A stretch of 64,000 nucleotides of DNA from Rhynchonema sp. JSB1_4. Lineage: Eukaryota; Nematoda; Chromadorea; Monhysterida; Xyalidae. A program made the translations under genes and the position numbers. How positions within the stretch are numbered: the stretch's first letter is position 1; each line of letters begins with the position of its first letter. A model generated the notes under the pieces. It made no database searches, had not been told where the DNA came from, and worked only from the letters and a program-made list of their open reading frames with translations. Location of the stretch: positions 16,061-80,060 of the forward strand of contig JASAMV010003329.1 of NCBI GenBank assembly GCA_030248065.1, given 5' to 3'. Positions 1 to 12,227 of the stretch are shown one piece after another.

Positions 1-3000
1 AACAGAGCGCCGTCCGTGAATGAACACAGCGGAATGTGCGTACATTACGCTTGACAGATGTTTCAGAACGCCTGTAAAAAATACAGTGAACGCATTCAAA
101 CACGCCAGACCGAGCCTGATCCATTTTGGCTGCGGGCACATGACACGATTGTGGATAACACGAACAACAACGCGTCACAAACAAGCCATCTGTTTTTTTT
201 TTCGTTTGGGTTTGCACAGGCCTTCGTGTAGGTAATGTTGGAGTGAAGTGTGCTGTGCAATGTTCTGGCTGGGGCAGGCGCAACGTGTGACAACAGGATT
301 GCCAAAATGACGTCGGTAAAATCGCACATAAACAACAGAAACCTGACGATTCTCGTGCATACCAACTAGCCAATGAAACTCCGCGGCAGCGTTTTATTGT
401 CCAAGGTGCGCGAAGCCAAAAAAAACACCGGGTGTAGACAGCGTCGTTTTTGCAAAACAAAATGCACCTATGCGTACATACTTGTACACGCCTCAGCTCA
501 ATAGCTTTCAAAACCACGTGACCGACGTAAACATTGCAGCGGAGCGGAGGACTACAGAAAAACATCGCGTACGGGCGTGGTACACACTAAGATAATGGGG
601 GGCACTTATTTGGGCGTTATTGGCTGCATCAATCAAAAAACTCAAGTGAAACAAGATTAGTCACACGTCATGCGCTGAATGACTGAGCAGTTCAAACACC
701 CAACTGCCATGACGTTGTTTGCCCGATCGCAGCTGATGTTCACATGACGGGGATTTGAAAGCAAAAAAGTGCGTGAATGGCAGCATGCAAGTTCGATGAT
801 ACAATTTGATCATGCCTTTATGCGCTCTGTACATTGAAGCACTGTGGTTTCGGTGATCAAAGGTATTCATTGCAAGTCCATATCCATTGATCGAGCACCT
901 ATGTAAATGCATCGCAAAGCCATTTGGCTTGACAGTTGACAATGCTTTAGTGCTGTGCCATAGCACCAAATCATCCGAGCTTGCGTTGGATGCTAAATTG
1001 AGCGTGCACATATAGCAATGTTGCGGATCAGTTTGTCCAATTGGGCAGCGGGCCAACGTAAACAGAGAGTAGCGAATGCCGTTTTTTGCTGATTATAAAC
1101 TTTATATTTTCCGCGCCGCATTGGCACCAAATTGTGCGCAAAATAAAAACAAACACCTGACTGGGCTGGCCAAGTCAATTCTGGCGTAAACCCGTCGAGA
1201 TAATAAACATTATTGTGGTACTGTTTGCACCAGCAGGTGAGAGCCCCCGATCTGAATCGGCAAAAATTCCAATAGTGTTATTTCAGCCAGTTTGCAGACA
1301 ATGTCGGCCACCAAGATTTTTTTCGTATCGACTCAGACAAACCACCATCATAACAGGCAAACACGATTGGTTTGTTTTCCAATTTGTTCCCAAGCAACGA
1401 AACAGATATCGCCTGGTCGTCCAAAAGCCTGGAAGTTGGGAGGGAGCCAGATCCGCATAACGAGATCATGGAAGAGACTGCACAAATTTATACATCTGTA
1501 TACCTGCAACAACAGAACAGGTATATTATCATGTCAGCTAGTTGAGTCAGTTAGTTTTTCGCATACACAGTATAGCACCGCAAAAAAGCTGGCTGAGTTC
1601 CGACTGGCTTGACATGAAATCGCGCCTGTCTTGTCTCATGCATGGCACCATGGTGAACATTAATTGGCAACAGATTAATATTAATGTAATTAATTATATT
1701 ATAATAGGTACTTTATATTCTCCGTTGAAGACGTTTGGTACTCTGAAAAAACACACTGACAAAACAGACCGACGTAACTGACTGATACAACATATGACAA
1801 TACTAGGAAGCCACATGGGTGCTACAGTACGACATTGTCAAACTGTCAGTTCCGCTATGGTCTCGATTGGACAGGAAATAACAACATGCACGCAGGCACC
1901 CCAAAGTGTTGACAAAAAGCCGAGTTTTGTTTCTGGCTTGTGTGTGGCCAGGTAAAAGAAAATCTCATAAATGCCAACAACTCATACACATACTGTACAT
2001 GAGTGCAGATAAGTGACTGGCAAGAAACACATTCTTGTCGTTGATTGCAGTGGTGGTGACCGTTGTTGAATGCTGACGTACATGTACGTGTTGGTCAAAC
2101 TCGATTAATCAGGCATGACCGACTCGATGGAAACACAAAATAACTCGACACACAAACTACAGAATGATATGGAGCAAACGTGACATAGCAATACCACCCG
2201 TGCTCATTTGGATGTTGTTTTTGTTGGCAAAATGTCGCTACCATAAACAAAAAAGGCACCGATGGCGCACGTGTCGTGTCGTGTCACGTGTAGTGGACCT
2301 ATAACTACCGTAATGCGTAGTTTTCATGGCGGCGCTCACCCAAATTTTCGTGGGAAATTCTGCATGACATCAGAAAAGTTTCAGCCACGCATGGGCATGG
2401 CGTCATACCATCTGACGACCGTAATTTATGACGATGTTTACCACTTTTCAAGCTTTTGTGTAGATGTTTACGCGCGCGAGACCACGTCGGAACCAAAAAA
2501 CTTATATTTGCTCCATGAGTATTCGGCCACGAAGGCACAGCTGGCTGGCTCAGCTGGCCTGGTGATTTCCTGATTTTTAGCAACTTTACTGTTGATTAAA
2601 AAGTGGTTGTTCTGCACTAGTCCAGAAAAAAGTAAATCCAACTATGTAGAGGCGGGAGCTTTAAGTGGAAATTGTCCACCTAGTGCCCCCGAGGGCTCTG
2701 GGAGGGGACTTTATGTGGAAAGCGCCGGCGTGCTGCCATGTTTGATACAAGAAGCTCAAACAAGATTATTTTTGTTGTTGCCGAGGTCGGCTTACGTGTC
2801 AGAAATAGGCATGGTCCATATTTTAATATGATGTTGACGCGATATCGTGTCAGATGGTGACAAAACACCGGCTTAATGATGTGTGATGTTGTTTATGCTC
2901 TGTTTGACAACAAAAAAAATTGTGGAACGATTTATAATTAACATTTTACAAGAGCAAAAAGAATCGCACATTTTTAACCAGAATAAATTCGAGGGACCAA

Positions 3001-3040
3001 TAATCATCATCACGGATTCGTTTGCCGATGTGACCGCACT
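1..3040. other. Gene-free left flank
   Basis: I find no exon chain with matching splice phases on either strand. Open frames are short and compositionally ordinary. One copy of the GATGTTTCA word lies at 57-65. Confidence 0.5.
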
Positions 3041-3044
3041 GAAC

Positions 3045-3917
3045 ATGGGTCAAACGCCGTCGAAAAATAGAAGCAAAAGATCACAACAAAAGTCAGCGAA
3101 CAGCAAACAAACAACAAATATGAACGCAACCGACACAGACCTACCCAGAGGCGCTATCGACAAGTTTGTTTGGACTGATTTTTACCGTTTCTTTTCGAGA
3201 GATCCACAAACTTGTTTGATTTGTAGCAGAAAATGATTGCGCATTAGAACTTCGCATTCTAATTCGCACGCTAACGCATTCTGAACTGATCGTGAAGCTT
3301 GTTATCATGTCCATTGATGTCTGATTTGATGGAGACGATGTTGTGCGCGATGCTGACTTGTAACTTCTAAGAAAGTTTTTAATAAATCGTGAGTTCAATT
3401 CTGAGTCTATTTTTAGAGAAAGGGCTGCGACGGTGAAAAAAGCGATCTCCGATGCCAAATTCTTTCACGGATATCTATCAATCGACGACACGCACAAATT
3501 GTTGGAAGAGAATGGTGACTGGTTGCTGCGACTGCAGCCGATGAACGGAATTGTGCGTTTTAATTTTGTTAAAATCAATGACAATTAATATTTTCAAGTG
3601 ATGTCAATTAATATTTCGGTTTCCAGGACCAAATCGTGCTTTCAGTCAAATGGGAGAACACGCCGCGTCACGTGATCATCGCCGTCGACGACCGCGGCTA
3701 TTTCGGCGTCGATTTCATGCGATTCGAGTTAGTTGTGTTTTTTGTCAGATTTTTAATAAGAAATATATTGAAATTAGTTTTTCCTAATTAAAGATCGATC
3801 AACCATCTGCTCTGGCATTACATTGAGTGGCACAAGGCGATCACGTTGGCCGGCGGCGCACGATTGACGCGAATGATTCACAAAGACCCAACGGTCGATC
3901 GTTCAGACGAAACATAA
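3045..3917 (+). CDS. SH2-only protein with myristoylation-type N-terminus (4 exons)
   Basis: Exons 3045-3163, 3417-3552, 3627-3727 and 3794-3917 join in one frame to about 159 residues ending in TAA. The start MGQTPSKNRSKRS has Gly2, Ser6 and a following basic patch, the classic N-myristoylation plus membrane-binding pattern, which is why I chose this ATG inside a longer upstream-open frame. A complete SH2 domain follows: KFFHGYLS (alpha A), GDWLLRLQ with the phosphotyrosine-binding Arg in the FLVR position, VLSVKWENTPRHVII (beta C/D) and INHLLWHYIEW (alpha B). The order resembles the SH2 of Fer/Fes-type tyrosine kinases, but the frame stops about 20 residues after the domain and no kinase exon was found downstream. 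It is probably a membrane-anchored phosphotyrosine adaptor. The exon 1 donor is GTTTGT. Confidence 0.8.
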
Positions 3918-4885
3918 ACACTATTCAAACCCAGACACGATTTGATTATGAAATGAAGACAGTGATTTTATGATCACATTCTGGCCAATTCACCTCAATC
4001 TTTGTCCATCTTTATGAAACGACTATTATATTGAATACCAGAATGATTCCTCCAATCGAACTATAGTGAACACTCATTGTTGAAGTGAACGAAGCCCCCA
4101 AATGAGCGCTTATCTCGCTGCAGATTTTCCCTTCCGCCTGACACTTGTAATATTGCCGAAAGGTTGCGATGGCACCACTGACTGATAACTGAGAATGAGA
4201 ATATGAATGTAAAGATAAAGGCAAATAGACGACGATAAGCTTTGATGAGTCACTTGCGCGTAACTGCGACGACAACACAGTCCTGGTATGACTTGCTGGT
4301 CGACACCACAACAGGATGCAATGTGATCCGCGTGCGATAACGTGAATGCGTGATGTCAAGTGAACCAGCGAAAGAATGGAGTCACCCAGAAATGAAGGCA
4401 GGCATCATGAAACCGGCTGACGCGAAGGATCATTCTCTTGCTTTACATTTTGCGCCATTTTGCGCACGATGAAAGTAATCTTGAGACAGATGGATGGACG
4501 CATCTGGTTCTTCTGGATAGAAAACACCACACCGACACTGCATTCCCTGAAATACAAAGGGGTTTTATTTTTTCACTCGGTCATTTTCAAAAAAATCGTT
4601 TTCACTGTTCGTCGAGATGCCGTCGAGAGAGCGTTCAAATCCAGAGTTGGTAAAGAAACAAAAAGAAAAAAATTTTTCTTTTTGTTCCTGAGGAAAAAAA
4701 TGAGAAGGAAAAAATTAAAAAAAAACGGAAAAAAATGGGCATTTAAGAAAATCTGATTTTCAGGGGAAAAAATTTAAAAAAATATAAAAAAAACAACTGT
4801 GCCAGAAAAAAATGGTCCTCGGAGTTCGGGGCCCCTCGGAGTTCTCCACTATGAAATAAAAGAGAAATGAGAGAATTTTTGTACT
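3918..4885. other. Intergenic, no recognised gene
   Basis: A 115-codon minus-strand open frame (4359-4012) and an A-rich, lysine-coding plus-strand frame (4460-4756) are present. Neither has recognisable domains or splice partners. The A-rich stretch 4660-4810 is low complexity. Confidence 0.4.
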
Positions 4886-5429
4886 GCGGCAGTCAGAGAT
4901 CGGAAACGGGCCGGGTCGGGTAAAGTCGGCCCGGCCCGGCCCGGTCGGCGAAAAATCCGGCCCGGTGGAGGACTGCAGGTCGGCCCGGCCCGGCCCGTTT
5001 TGGCTCGTGTGTGGACACTTGTTGAATGTATGACAAAAATAATAAATGTCATATTTGTCATAAATGTTTTTGTTCCCGGATGACCCCCTAGCTCGGCCAG
5101 TCTGTACAGTAGGTAAGGTAGGTTGATTGCAGGCAGGCTTTTTTGGTGGTACAGTGGGTGGGTTGATGGCAAAGGCCTGGGTATGGGATTGGTAAGCTAC
5201 ACCTACACCACTGCTTCTTTCTTCAAAACGATGACTTGAAAGATCAAGAACTAGGAAATGTTATTGCGCGAAGCGCAAAAATTTTAAAATTTTGGTTTAA
5301 AAAGTGGTAATTTCGTTCGAATTTAGGCATACCGGCCCGGCCCGGTCCCCCCAAATCTCCGGCCTGGCCCGGTCGACCAAGTCCAAAATCGCGGCCCGGC
5401 CCGGCCCGTTTCCGATCTCTGGCGGCAGT
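4886..5429. mobile_element. hAT-like MITE, 528 bp, TSD GCGGCAGT
   Basis: The element at 4894-5421 begins CAGAGATCGGAAACGGGCC and ends with the exact inverse, giving perfect terminal inverted repeats. It is flanked by identical 8-bp direct repeats GCGGCAGT at 4886-4893 and 5422-5429. An 8-bp duplication and CAG...CTG termini are typical of hAT-superfamily DNA transposons. No transposase frame is present, so it is non-autonomous. Its ends are strings of GGCCCG units. Confidence 0.85.
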
Positions 5430-5970
5430 GCGGCAGGCAAGGCATCGGATCAGAGGTCGCAATCGGGCCGGGTTTGGCCGGCCCGGCCCGAGCCCCCAAA
5501 TCTGCGGCCCGGCCCGACCCGAACCCCCCAAATCTCCGGCGTCCGGCCCGGCCCGAACCCCCAGATCTCCGGGCGGCCCGGCCCGAATGGCTCAAAATCG
5601 GTATTTTTTGTCCCAAATAGGCAAAAAATCGCGCGCTACGCGCGGATTTAGTACCTTTAAGTACATTTTCATTAATATTTACACATTATTACCTACTTAG
5701 TACACTATACTATACCTTGATTTTTGGCGACCCCCCCACCATCTATCTATCGTCAACAACTTTGGGTCGACCCCCCCCCCAGATTTCGGACTTGGGTCAT
5801 CTATCTATCGTCAACACATTTCGGGTCCCAATCTATCTATCGTCAACACTCTGACCAAGTACTACACTGGGCATGGGGCAATGCCCAATACCCAATACCC
5901 AATATCACCCAATACCCAATACCTGGTATTGATTGGGTACCCAATACCAGGTATTGGGTGCCGGTGCCGG
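5430..5970. repeat. GGCCCG-rich element fragment plus TATTGGG tract
   Basis: 5451-5595 begins with the same CAGAGGTCGCAATCGGGCC terminus as the complete element at 44681-45453, but no matching right end was found, so it is a partial or disrupted copy. 5595-5815 is a repeat with a second copy at 10130-10495. 5884-5960 is a degenerate tandem tract of the heptamer CCCAATA in both orientations, also seen at 6793-6865 and 8678-8706. Confidence 0.6.
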
Positions 5971-6799
5971 CACTGTAGTGGCTGGGGGGGATGGGGGGGA
6001 TTCCCCCCCCCCTAAGGGCAGTGATGTAGTTGGTCGGAGCAAGAAAGCTAGCTAGCTGGAGGGGTCCGGCGCAAGAAAGCTAGCTAGCTAGCCGGGTACC
6101 CCGATTTGGGGGGTATTGGTCCAGAAGTCAAAAACAGGGGTATAAAAATTGGTCGAAATTATGCTAAAATAAGCCTTAAAATGCGTGTTTTTGTGCATGT
6201 GTGAGAAAATTTGAACGAATTTGACCATTTTGGCCCATAAAATGGTCATTTTGGCACTAAAATCAACACTTTTTTTACTTGGTGACCGGAGCAAGAAAGC
6301 AAGCTAGCGAGTTTGGGGGGGTATGGGTTCCGGAGCAAGAAAGCTACCTAGCAGTTGGGGAGGGTAATACCCCCCCATACCCCCCCCAACCACATCACTG
6401 CCTAAGGGGTATCTATCTCGAGTCAACCCTTAGGGGGGGATAGGGGGAAGGGTATCTATCTCGAGCCGACCCCAAAGGGTATCTCGAGTAAGCAGATTTA
6501 TGCTTTTCAAAGGCAAAAATAGGTGTTTTTCGACCTCGGAACCCCTAAAAATCGCGCGCTCCGCGCGCAAACACCCAAAAATGGTCATTTTAGGCCAATT
6601 TTCGGCAAAAATGTCAAAACGTACCCATTTTTAGGCCAATTTTGCAGTAAAATTACATGCAAAAAACGGCCTTTTTTCGCCTTTTGACGGACCATAGGGG
6701 TATCTTGGGTAGCCTCTGGGGGGTATCTCGAGTAAGTCCGAAACCTTCCCCCCCTAGGGTATCTTGGGTCGATTGGCCTGCCACCACACTGGGTGCCGG
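5963..6799. mobile_element. hAT-like MITE, TSD GGTGCCGG, with nested insertion
   Basis: The element at 5971-6791 runs from CACTGTAGTGGC to GCCACCACACTG-type inverted termini (right end read as GCCTGCCACCACACTG). It is flanked by identical GGTGCCGG at 5963-5970 and 6792-6799. A second element (6019-6400) is inserted in it. It contains one copy of the GC palindrome (6551-6568). No coding capacity. Confidence 0.8.
6011..6408. mobile_element. Nested hAT-like MITE, 382 bp, TSD CCTAAGGG
   Basis: The element at 6019-6400 has termini CAGTGATGTAGTTGG and CCAACCACATCACTG, perfect inverse apart from one position, flanked by identical CCTAAGGG at 6011-6018 and 6401-6408. It sits inside the element at 5971-6791, so it inserted later. 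Confidence 0.85.
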
Positions 6800-6865
6800 T
6801 ATTGGGTATTGGGTGTGGGCCTGGTATTGGGTATTGGGTATTGGATTGGGTCTTTTCCAGGTATT

Positions 6866-7523
6866 GGGTGCAGTGCTGTGGCTGGGGGGGGGGGTCCCGG
6901 TCCCGGCCCGGTCCCCCCAAATCTCCGGCCCGGCCCGGTCGACCAACTCCAAAATCGCGGCCCGTTTCCGATCTCTGCTGCCCGCCCCGCCCTGGTACAC
7001 TACCTCCCTACCCGTCCCGCCCTGGTACCCTACCCCCCTACCCGCCCCGCTCTGGTACCCTACCCGCCCCGATTTTTGCCCTCAAAAAGCCCATTTTTCG
7101 GTCAAAAACAGGGTTTTTTTTCAAAATTCACCAGGTGCAACTTAGGTGCAACCCCCCAATTTTTAGGTGCAAGCTGGCCAAAGTAGGTGCAACCCCTATT
7201 TTGGACAAAAAACGCCAATTTTAGGCTTTTTTGCCAGGTTGTGTGTTCAATGCTATTTGCGTGCTTTTAGAAGTTCAATAAAGTGGTAACACAATGAATG
7301 GTTTTTCCTTTAGCAAAAGCAAACTTTTCAGGGAAAGTTCAACATTTTGTAGCACATTTTATACTAGTTTCATTATTGAGAACCGATTGAGAAGAAAACG
7401 AAACAGTAAAATTTTCATGTCACCATATCCACATTTGAGGGTCACGTACGAATCAATTACTTTCGCTGTTCATTTACTGTGTGGGTGTCTAATAATATTG
7501 TCATGCTCTGCTCTAGTTCTAGT
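6866..7523. repeat. Composite repeat fragments
   Basis: The stretch holds GGCCCG-rich sequence (6895-6977, ending in a CCGATCTCTG-type hAT terminus), a direct repeat of about 35 bp around TACCCGCCCCG (6985-7075) and a repeated AGGTGCAAC motif (7131-7195) that recurs at 8116-8185. No gene is supported; the long open frames at 6657-7224 are products of these repeats. Confidence 0.5.
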
Positions 7524-7889
7524 CAGTGTAGTTCCCGGGGGGAGGGGGTCCCCTCCGTCCTACGATACACTAACCGCCGCACCAGGTACACTAACCACCG
7601 CAATTTTTGCCTAAAATAGGCATTTTTAGCCCAAGATAGGCATTTTAGGCCTAAAATGGGTAATTTTTAGGTCAATGTTGTCAAAAGTAGCCAAAATACT
7701 CTATTTATGGAGAACTTTTTCCAAAAAAGAGCAAAACTAGGTCAAATTTTTTACCTCAATGAAGGACTTTTCCTGAATTTTGGTCTTCCCCCTCCTTCCC
7801 CCCACAGGGAGGTACACTAACCGTCGCACCGACAAAGTGGGTAGGTTCACTAACCGCCTCGCCGGACCAGGAACTACACTGATCCTAGT
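7516..7889. mobile_element. MITE with CAGTGTAGTTCC / GGAACTACACTG ends
   Basis: 7524-7881 is bounded by inverted termini CAGTGTAGTTCC and GGAACTACACTG. Flanks are GTTCTAGT and ATCCTAGT (6 of 8 identical), consistent with an aged 8-bp target duplication. The same terminal family bounds the copy at 15097-15434. Confidence 0.6.
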
Positions 7890-9665
7890 ACAGCATGTAT
7901 TTGTTTTGAATCTTATCACCAGCACACCAGGTACTAACTGTGTACGAAGTCAATCAGATCAATATTTTTTGTCGATGTCTGTCGACCAAATGCTTCGATG
8001 GAATTTATTGGAAGGAATGAAAGGCCGCGCAGCGCATTTTTTTTGTTTCTAAGCTTTCCAACCTTAAAAGATGCTGTATAAATGCTAAATTAAGCAAATA
8101 AGGGCCCAAAATTTTAGGTGTAACCTTGCACCTAACCCTGAATTTTTAGGTGCAATTCTGATTTTTTAGGTGCAAATTGCACCTAAAAAGTGTCTAAAAA
8201 AAACTATGGTCAAAAATGACCAAATTTCGACCGAAAACCCTTAAAAGTGCAAAAAATCGCGCGCTACGCGCGATATATGCACTTTATAGCATATAAAAAT
8301 AGGCACCCAAAAAACTTGTATTGTACCCTACCCGCCCCGAAAAATCTTCCCCCCCCCACCCCCGATGTCCCCCCCCGCCCAAGAGCCCAGGTGCACTACC
8401 CCCCTACCCCCCCCCGATTTTTCCACCTATGTACCCTACCCGCCCCGCAAAAGTAGCCACAGCACTGATTGGGTGCCACCCAATACCCCTGTTTTGCCCT
8501 ATTTTTCTCCTCCAGAGCCCTGATATGGTGAAAAATTTTCACTTTTTTAGCCTTTGAAATCGCTTTTTTAGCTGCAATGTTAAGAAGAATGAGAAATTCA
8601 GTCATATTTTACTTAGTATTCGATCAAAAACCTAAAACAGGCCCATTTTTTGAAAAAAGTTTGGAATTTTTGGGTATTGGGTCGGTATTGGGCATTGGGT
8701 ATTGGCTTGGGTCAAAAAATCGGTATTGCCCCCATGCCTAGTGTGGCTGGGGGGAGGTGGGGGGTCCCCCCTTAGGTACAGTAGGTAGGTGCAGTGTAGT
8801 GGCAGGCCCATGTGTGGGAGGTAAGTATGATGCGGGGTTGGGACCGGAAGCGTGAGGGGTATGATTTTGGTCACCCAAAAAGGCGAAAAACCACCGTTTT
8901 TGTGATACAATTTTGGCCAAAAATTGAGGTAAAAATAGTACTTTTTCCAAATTTTCGCCGAAAATCGCCTAAAAATAGGTATTATGGGTGGGTTTGCGCG
9001 CGGAGCGCGCGATTTTTGGGAAAATAAGGTCGAAAAACACCGATTTTTGCCTTAAAAAGATATATAAAATTGCTTGTGAGAGGTATGATTTGGAGTTGTG
9101 AGAGGTAAGTACTCAACCCCCCCCCCCCCCCCGGCCACTACTATGGGTAGGTGGATTGACGCGCCATCCTGGTACAGTCGGTAGGTAGCCGCCCCCGGCT
9201 GGTACAGTAGGTTGATAGTTTTGGCTCAAAATGGTATAAAATCGATATTTTTCACTCCAAATAGGCGAAAAATCGCGCGCTGCGCGCGAAATTGGCGTTT
9301 TAGACCACATTTTCATCAAAATTTAGACATCAAAAATTTTGTTCCCCCCCCAAGCTCGGCCGGTACAGTAGGTAGGTTGGTTGCAGGCCTTTCTGGTGGT
9401 ACAGTAGGTTGATTGCACGCCTGGGTAGCCACACCACTGGACAATACTGATCACTTACTTGCTGAATCCGTCAGAAATTTTAGTATTTCTGACAAAAAAA
9501 TCCCTACTTTTTCAGTAAAATAAGTCACTTCAGAAGCTTCGGGCCAGGGTGCCCGGCCCGGCCCGACCCTCCAAATCTCCGGCCCGGCCCGAGCCAAAAG
9601 CCCAAATACCCAAAATGAAAAAAGGAACAAGCGAAAAAAACACTCAAGCCCCGGGTCATGGATAC
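7890..9665. repeat. Overlapping MITE fragments
   Basis: The stretch contains AGGTGCAA repeats, three GC palindromes (8256-8273, 8995-9014, 9272-9289), CCCAATA units, and at 9420-9600 a segment also found inverted at 44790-44940. Complete ends with target duplications could not be assigned, so these are treated as nested or truncated copies. No gene seen. Confidence 0.5.
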
Positions 9666-10033
9666 CAGTGGTGTAGTTGGGAAATCAAAAACAGAACAAC
9701 CCAAAACAAACAACCAACCCAAAAAAAAAACGGAGGGGGGGGTTGCTCCCTAAAATAAAAAATCTCGGATACCCAGGGGTGTTTTCAAAAAAGGTCAATT
9801 TTTTAGAGGAAAATCGAGCAAAATCGGTGTTGAAACCGCAAAAATGGTTATTTTGGGGGTTATGCTTGCGCCAGCAAGCGATTTTGAACATTTTGGAGCT
9901 AAAAATAGGCGATTTTTACGGTTTTCGGAAAAATTTTAATGCAGGATACCTACCCCTGGGTGAAAAAATCAAGATACCGGATACCGGATACTAGGGGAAG
10001 TTACTCCCCCTTCCCCCCTCAACGACACCACTG
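9666..10033. mobile_element. MITE copy of the 34198/43808 family, no clear TSD
   Basis: The ends CAGTGGTGTAGTTGGG and CAACGACACCACTG and the internal GGATACCNGGG units match the elements at 34198-34618 and 43808-44217. Flanking octamers do not match here, so the copy may be rearranged or re-invaded. Confidence 0.55.
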
Positions 10034-10240
10034 CAGTGAATTAATAGGGGCTCCCGGAACAGAGCCCCCCCCCGTAATAGAAGAGCCCCCCAAAATGGGG
10101 TCAGTGAATTAATAGAGCCCCCTTCTATTTAGGTTTTTACGGTATTTTTCAGCCTAAATAGGCAAAAAATCGCGCGCTACATGCGCATTTACTACATCTA
10201 AGTACATTTTCATTAATATTTACAAATTATTACCCACTTA

Positions 10241-10388
10241 TTGTGCTGTTCGGCTGATGAGCGGGGGGCACAACGTCATTCCGATGGTCTCGAATACCCC
10301 GCGAAACCTAGGCGTAGACAGGACTCCAAATTAATTTTTTCAATAATTTGCTAAATACAACAGTCACACAATGCTCTCGCATCCCTTA
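10241..10388 (+). ncRNA. Hammerhead-ribozyme-like core inside a 144-bp insertion
   Basis: Compared with the related repeat at 5595-5815, this copy carries an extra segment 10241-10384 bounded by CTTA at 10237-10240 and 10385-10388. Inside it, CTGATGA (10254-10260) is followed by GCGGGG (10261-10266), a 30-nt loop, the exact complement CCCCGC (10297-10302), and GAAA (10303-10306). This is the conserved hammerhead core with a 6-bp stem II. CCT (10307-10309) can pair with AGG (10320-10322) as stem III. The base at the conserved U before the cleavage site reads A (AGG-A-C), and stem I is weak, so activity is doubtful. Confidence 0.5.
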
Positions 10389-10499
10389 GTATACTGTACT
10401 ATACCTTGATTTTTGGCGACCCCCACCACCATCTATCTATCGTCAACAAGTTTGGGTCGACCCCCCAGATTTCGGACTTGGGTGATGTTCGCTTCCGAT

Positions 10500-12227
10500 A
10501 CCGCCAGTTGGAATTTAGGGGTCAAGCGGCTGGCTATTTTTGAAAATGCAACTCTGCCGTCGAGTGCGAGTGCAAAATAACGAAAGAATTGCAATCCCAC
10601 ACACATTCCTCGTCGTATGCGTGGGACAGTGAATACAGTTTACAAATACCTACCCTGCGAAAAGATCGCCAGTGGTTTACTGACATTCAGGGGTTTACCC
10701 ACTTTGTTTACCCAACTTATCGTATTTTACCCGTGCCGTTCGCATCCTCTCAAGTACAATACACGCGACTGCATATGTATGCTTCCCCACACCCACATTT
10801 CTGACCGTAGGTTGTTGGGTCCTGTCAACATGGCTACGTCAATTATTTTCTGTTGTTGAGGACAATTGGTACCCGATTTGCTGACAGCACTTCTGTCAAC
10901 ACTTTTCACCTTGCCAACACCTGCGGTGGGTACTATATTCCTAAATACCTGTAATTCGTTCCCACTGCCGCGACTCAATAGAATTAGCGGACGTTGTTCA
11001 AGTCCATCTGTCGCTCTCCCCCGATATTTCTTTCACTGGTTGTCATGTCAGTGTTGCTACTTTTATTACTTTGGCCCAGTTATTTTCGAAGCTGGTTGAA
11101 TGATATTCACAACTTTGTGCTTTATGAAGTGCTCAGCATCAGCATACACAAAGCCATTGTTTTTATGATCGTTCCCTGTTTCAAATGTTGCATTTTGCTG
11201 TTTCATCTTTTTTCTGTTCTGAACCTCGTGCTATGTAATTGTCAGCATGCAACCAAAACATCGTCTTTATTTTTGCAAGCAGGCACGCAGAATTGCGTTT
11301 TTTTCACGTTGTGATTTCAAGTGTGAACGAACGAACAAGGCTTGAGATTGCTTTCAAAGATAACACCTACAGAGTCTCCATTTGCACCTTTGCATTACAT
11401 TACGCTTCAGTGTGGTCTGCCATACATGTTTCGAAATCCCAGCAGTTGAAAGTCGCGCGATGCGCGCGAAAATGTTACATGCTCATTTATTACGCGTGTG
11501 CGCGGGCGCAAAAATTACTACGTTTCGCGTTGCATTGCACTGTTTACGTTACGCCTCTGCCTTGCTCCACCAACTTGTTATCGTTTTTTTTGGAGGCTAT
11601 AAGTTGAAAGTGTATAATTTCTGCAGCTCATTTTTGGTACCGTTTGTAACCCCTGCCGTTAGGTGTTGTTTGCAGCTTTTATTAATGTTTGTTTTTGGGC
11701 TGATTCACCTGAGAAGGACTTTATTGTCAGTCATTAACCACTTGATGGTGCCTACGCGTTCATATTTCCACGTCCCTGGTCCCTTGGTCTTTTTGTAGAA
11801 GATGATGAGAACATCGACTATGTTTGCTCAACTATTTAGCTCCTTCGTGCAGTGCCTTTGTGTGTATCGCTGACTTCTTATTGAACCACCCTTGTAGTTT
11901 TGAACCCCAAGTCTCATTTTGCGCACTGACTTAGTTGTACTTATTTCAGGTCGGTGTCGGTTAACTACATATCACGCGGCACCTCAACGAAAGCTTTGAA
12001 ACGTGTCCTGCTTATAACGATTTTCACACGATGCCTTGGTGAAAAACAACGGCTTAATCACTGCCAACGAACTGATAAAACGACAATCAAAATCCTAAAC
12101 ATGTAGCAGCTACAGCAGCGTCTCTTGCCGATTTTTGCACTTTCGTCGTCTTTCGAGGGTTTTTTTGGACCGATCATTATTATTCGTCTTATTTTCACGC
12201 GACTTACAATCACAACACGCGAACAAT
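10500..12227. other. Intergenic, no recognised gene
   Basis: Open frames up to 138 codons occur (11382-11798) but have no recognisable domain or splice continuity. One GC palindrome lies at 11453-11469. Confidence 0.4.

Noticed and set aside
4012..4359. 115-codon minus-strand open frame downstream of the SH2 gene
   Set aside because: It has a hydrophobic end but no signal peptide, domain or splice partner.
4460..4756. 98-codon Lys-rich open frame
   Set aside because: It is produced by an A-rich low-complexity stretch.
6657..7224. Overlapping 140-162 codon open frames on the plus strand
   Set aside because: They fall entirely within GGCCCG, TATTGGG and TACCCGCCCCG repeats, and all three frames are open because of repeat composition.
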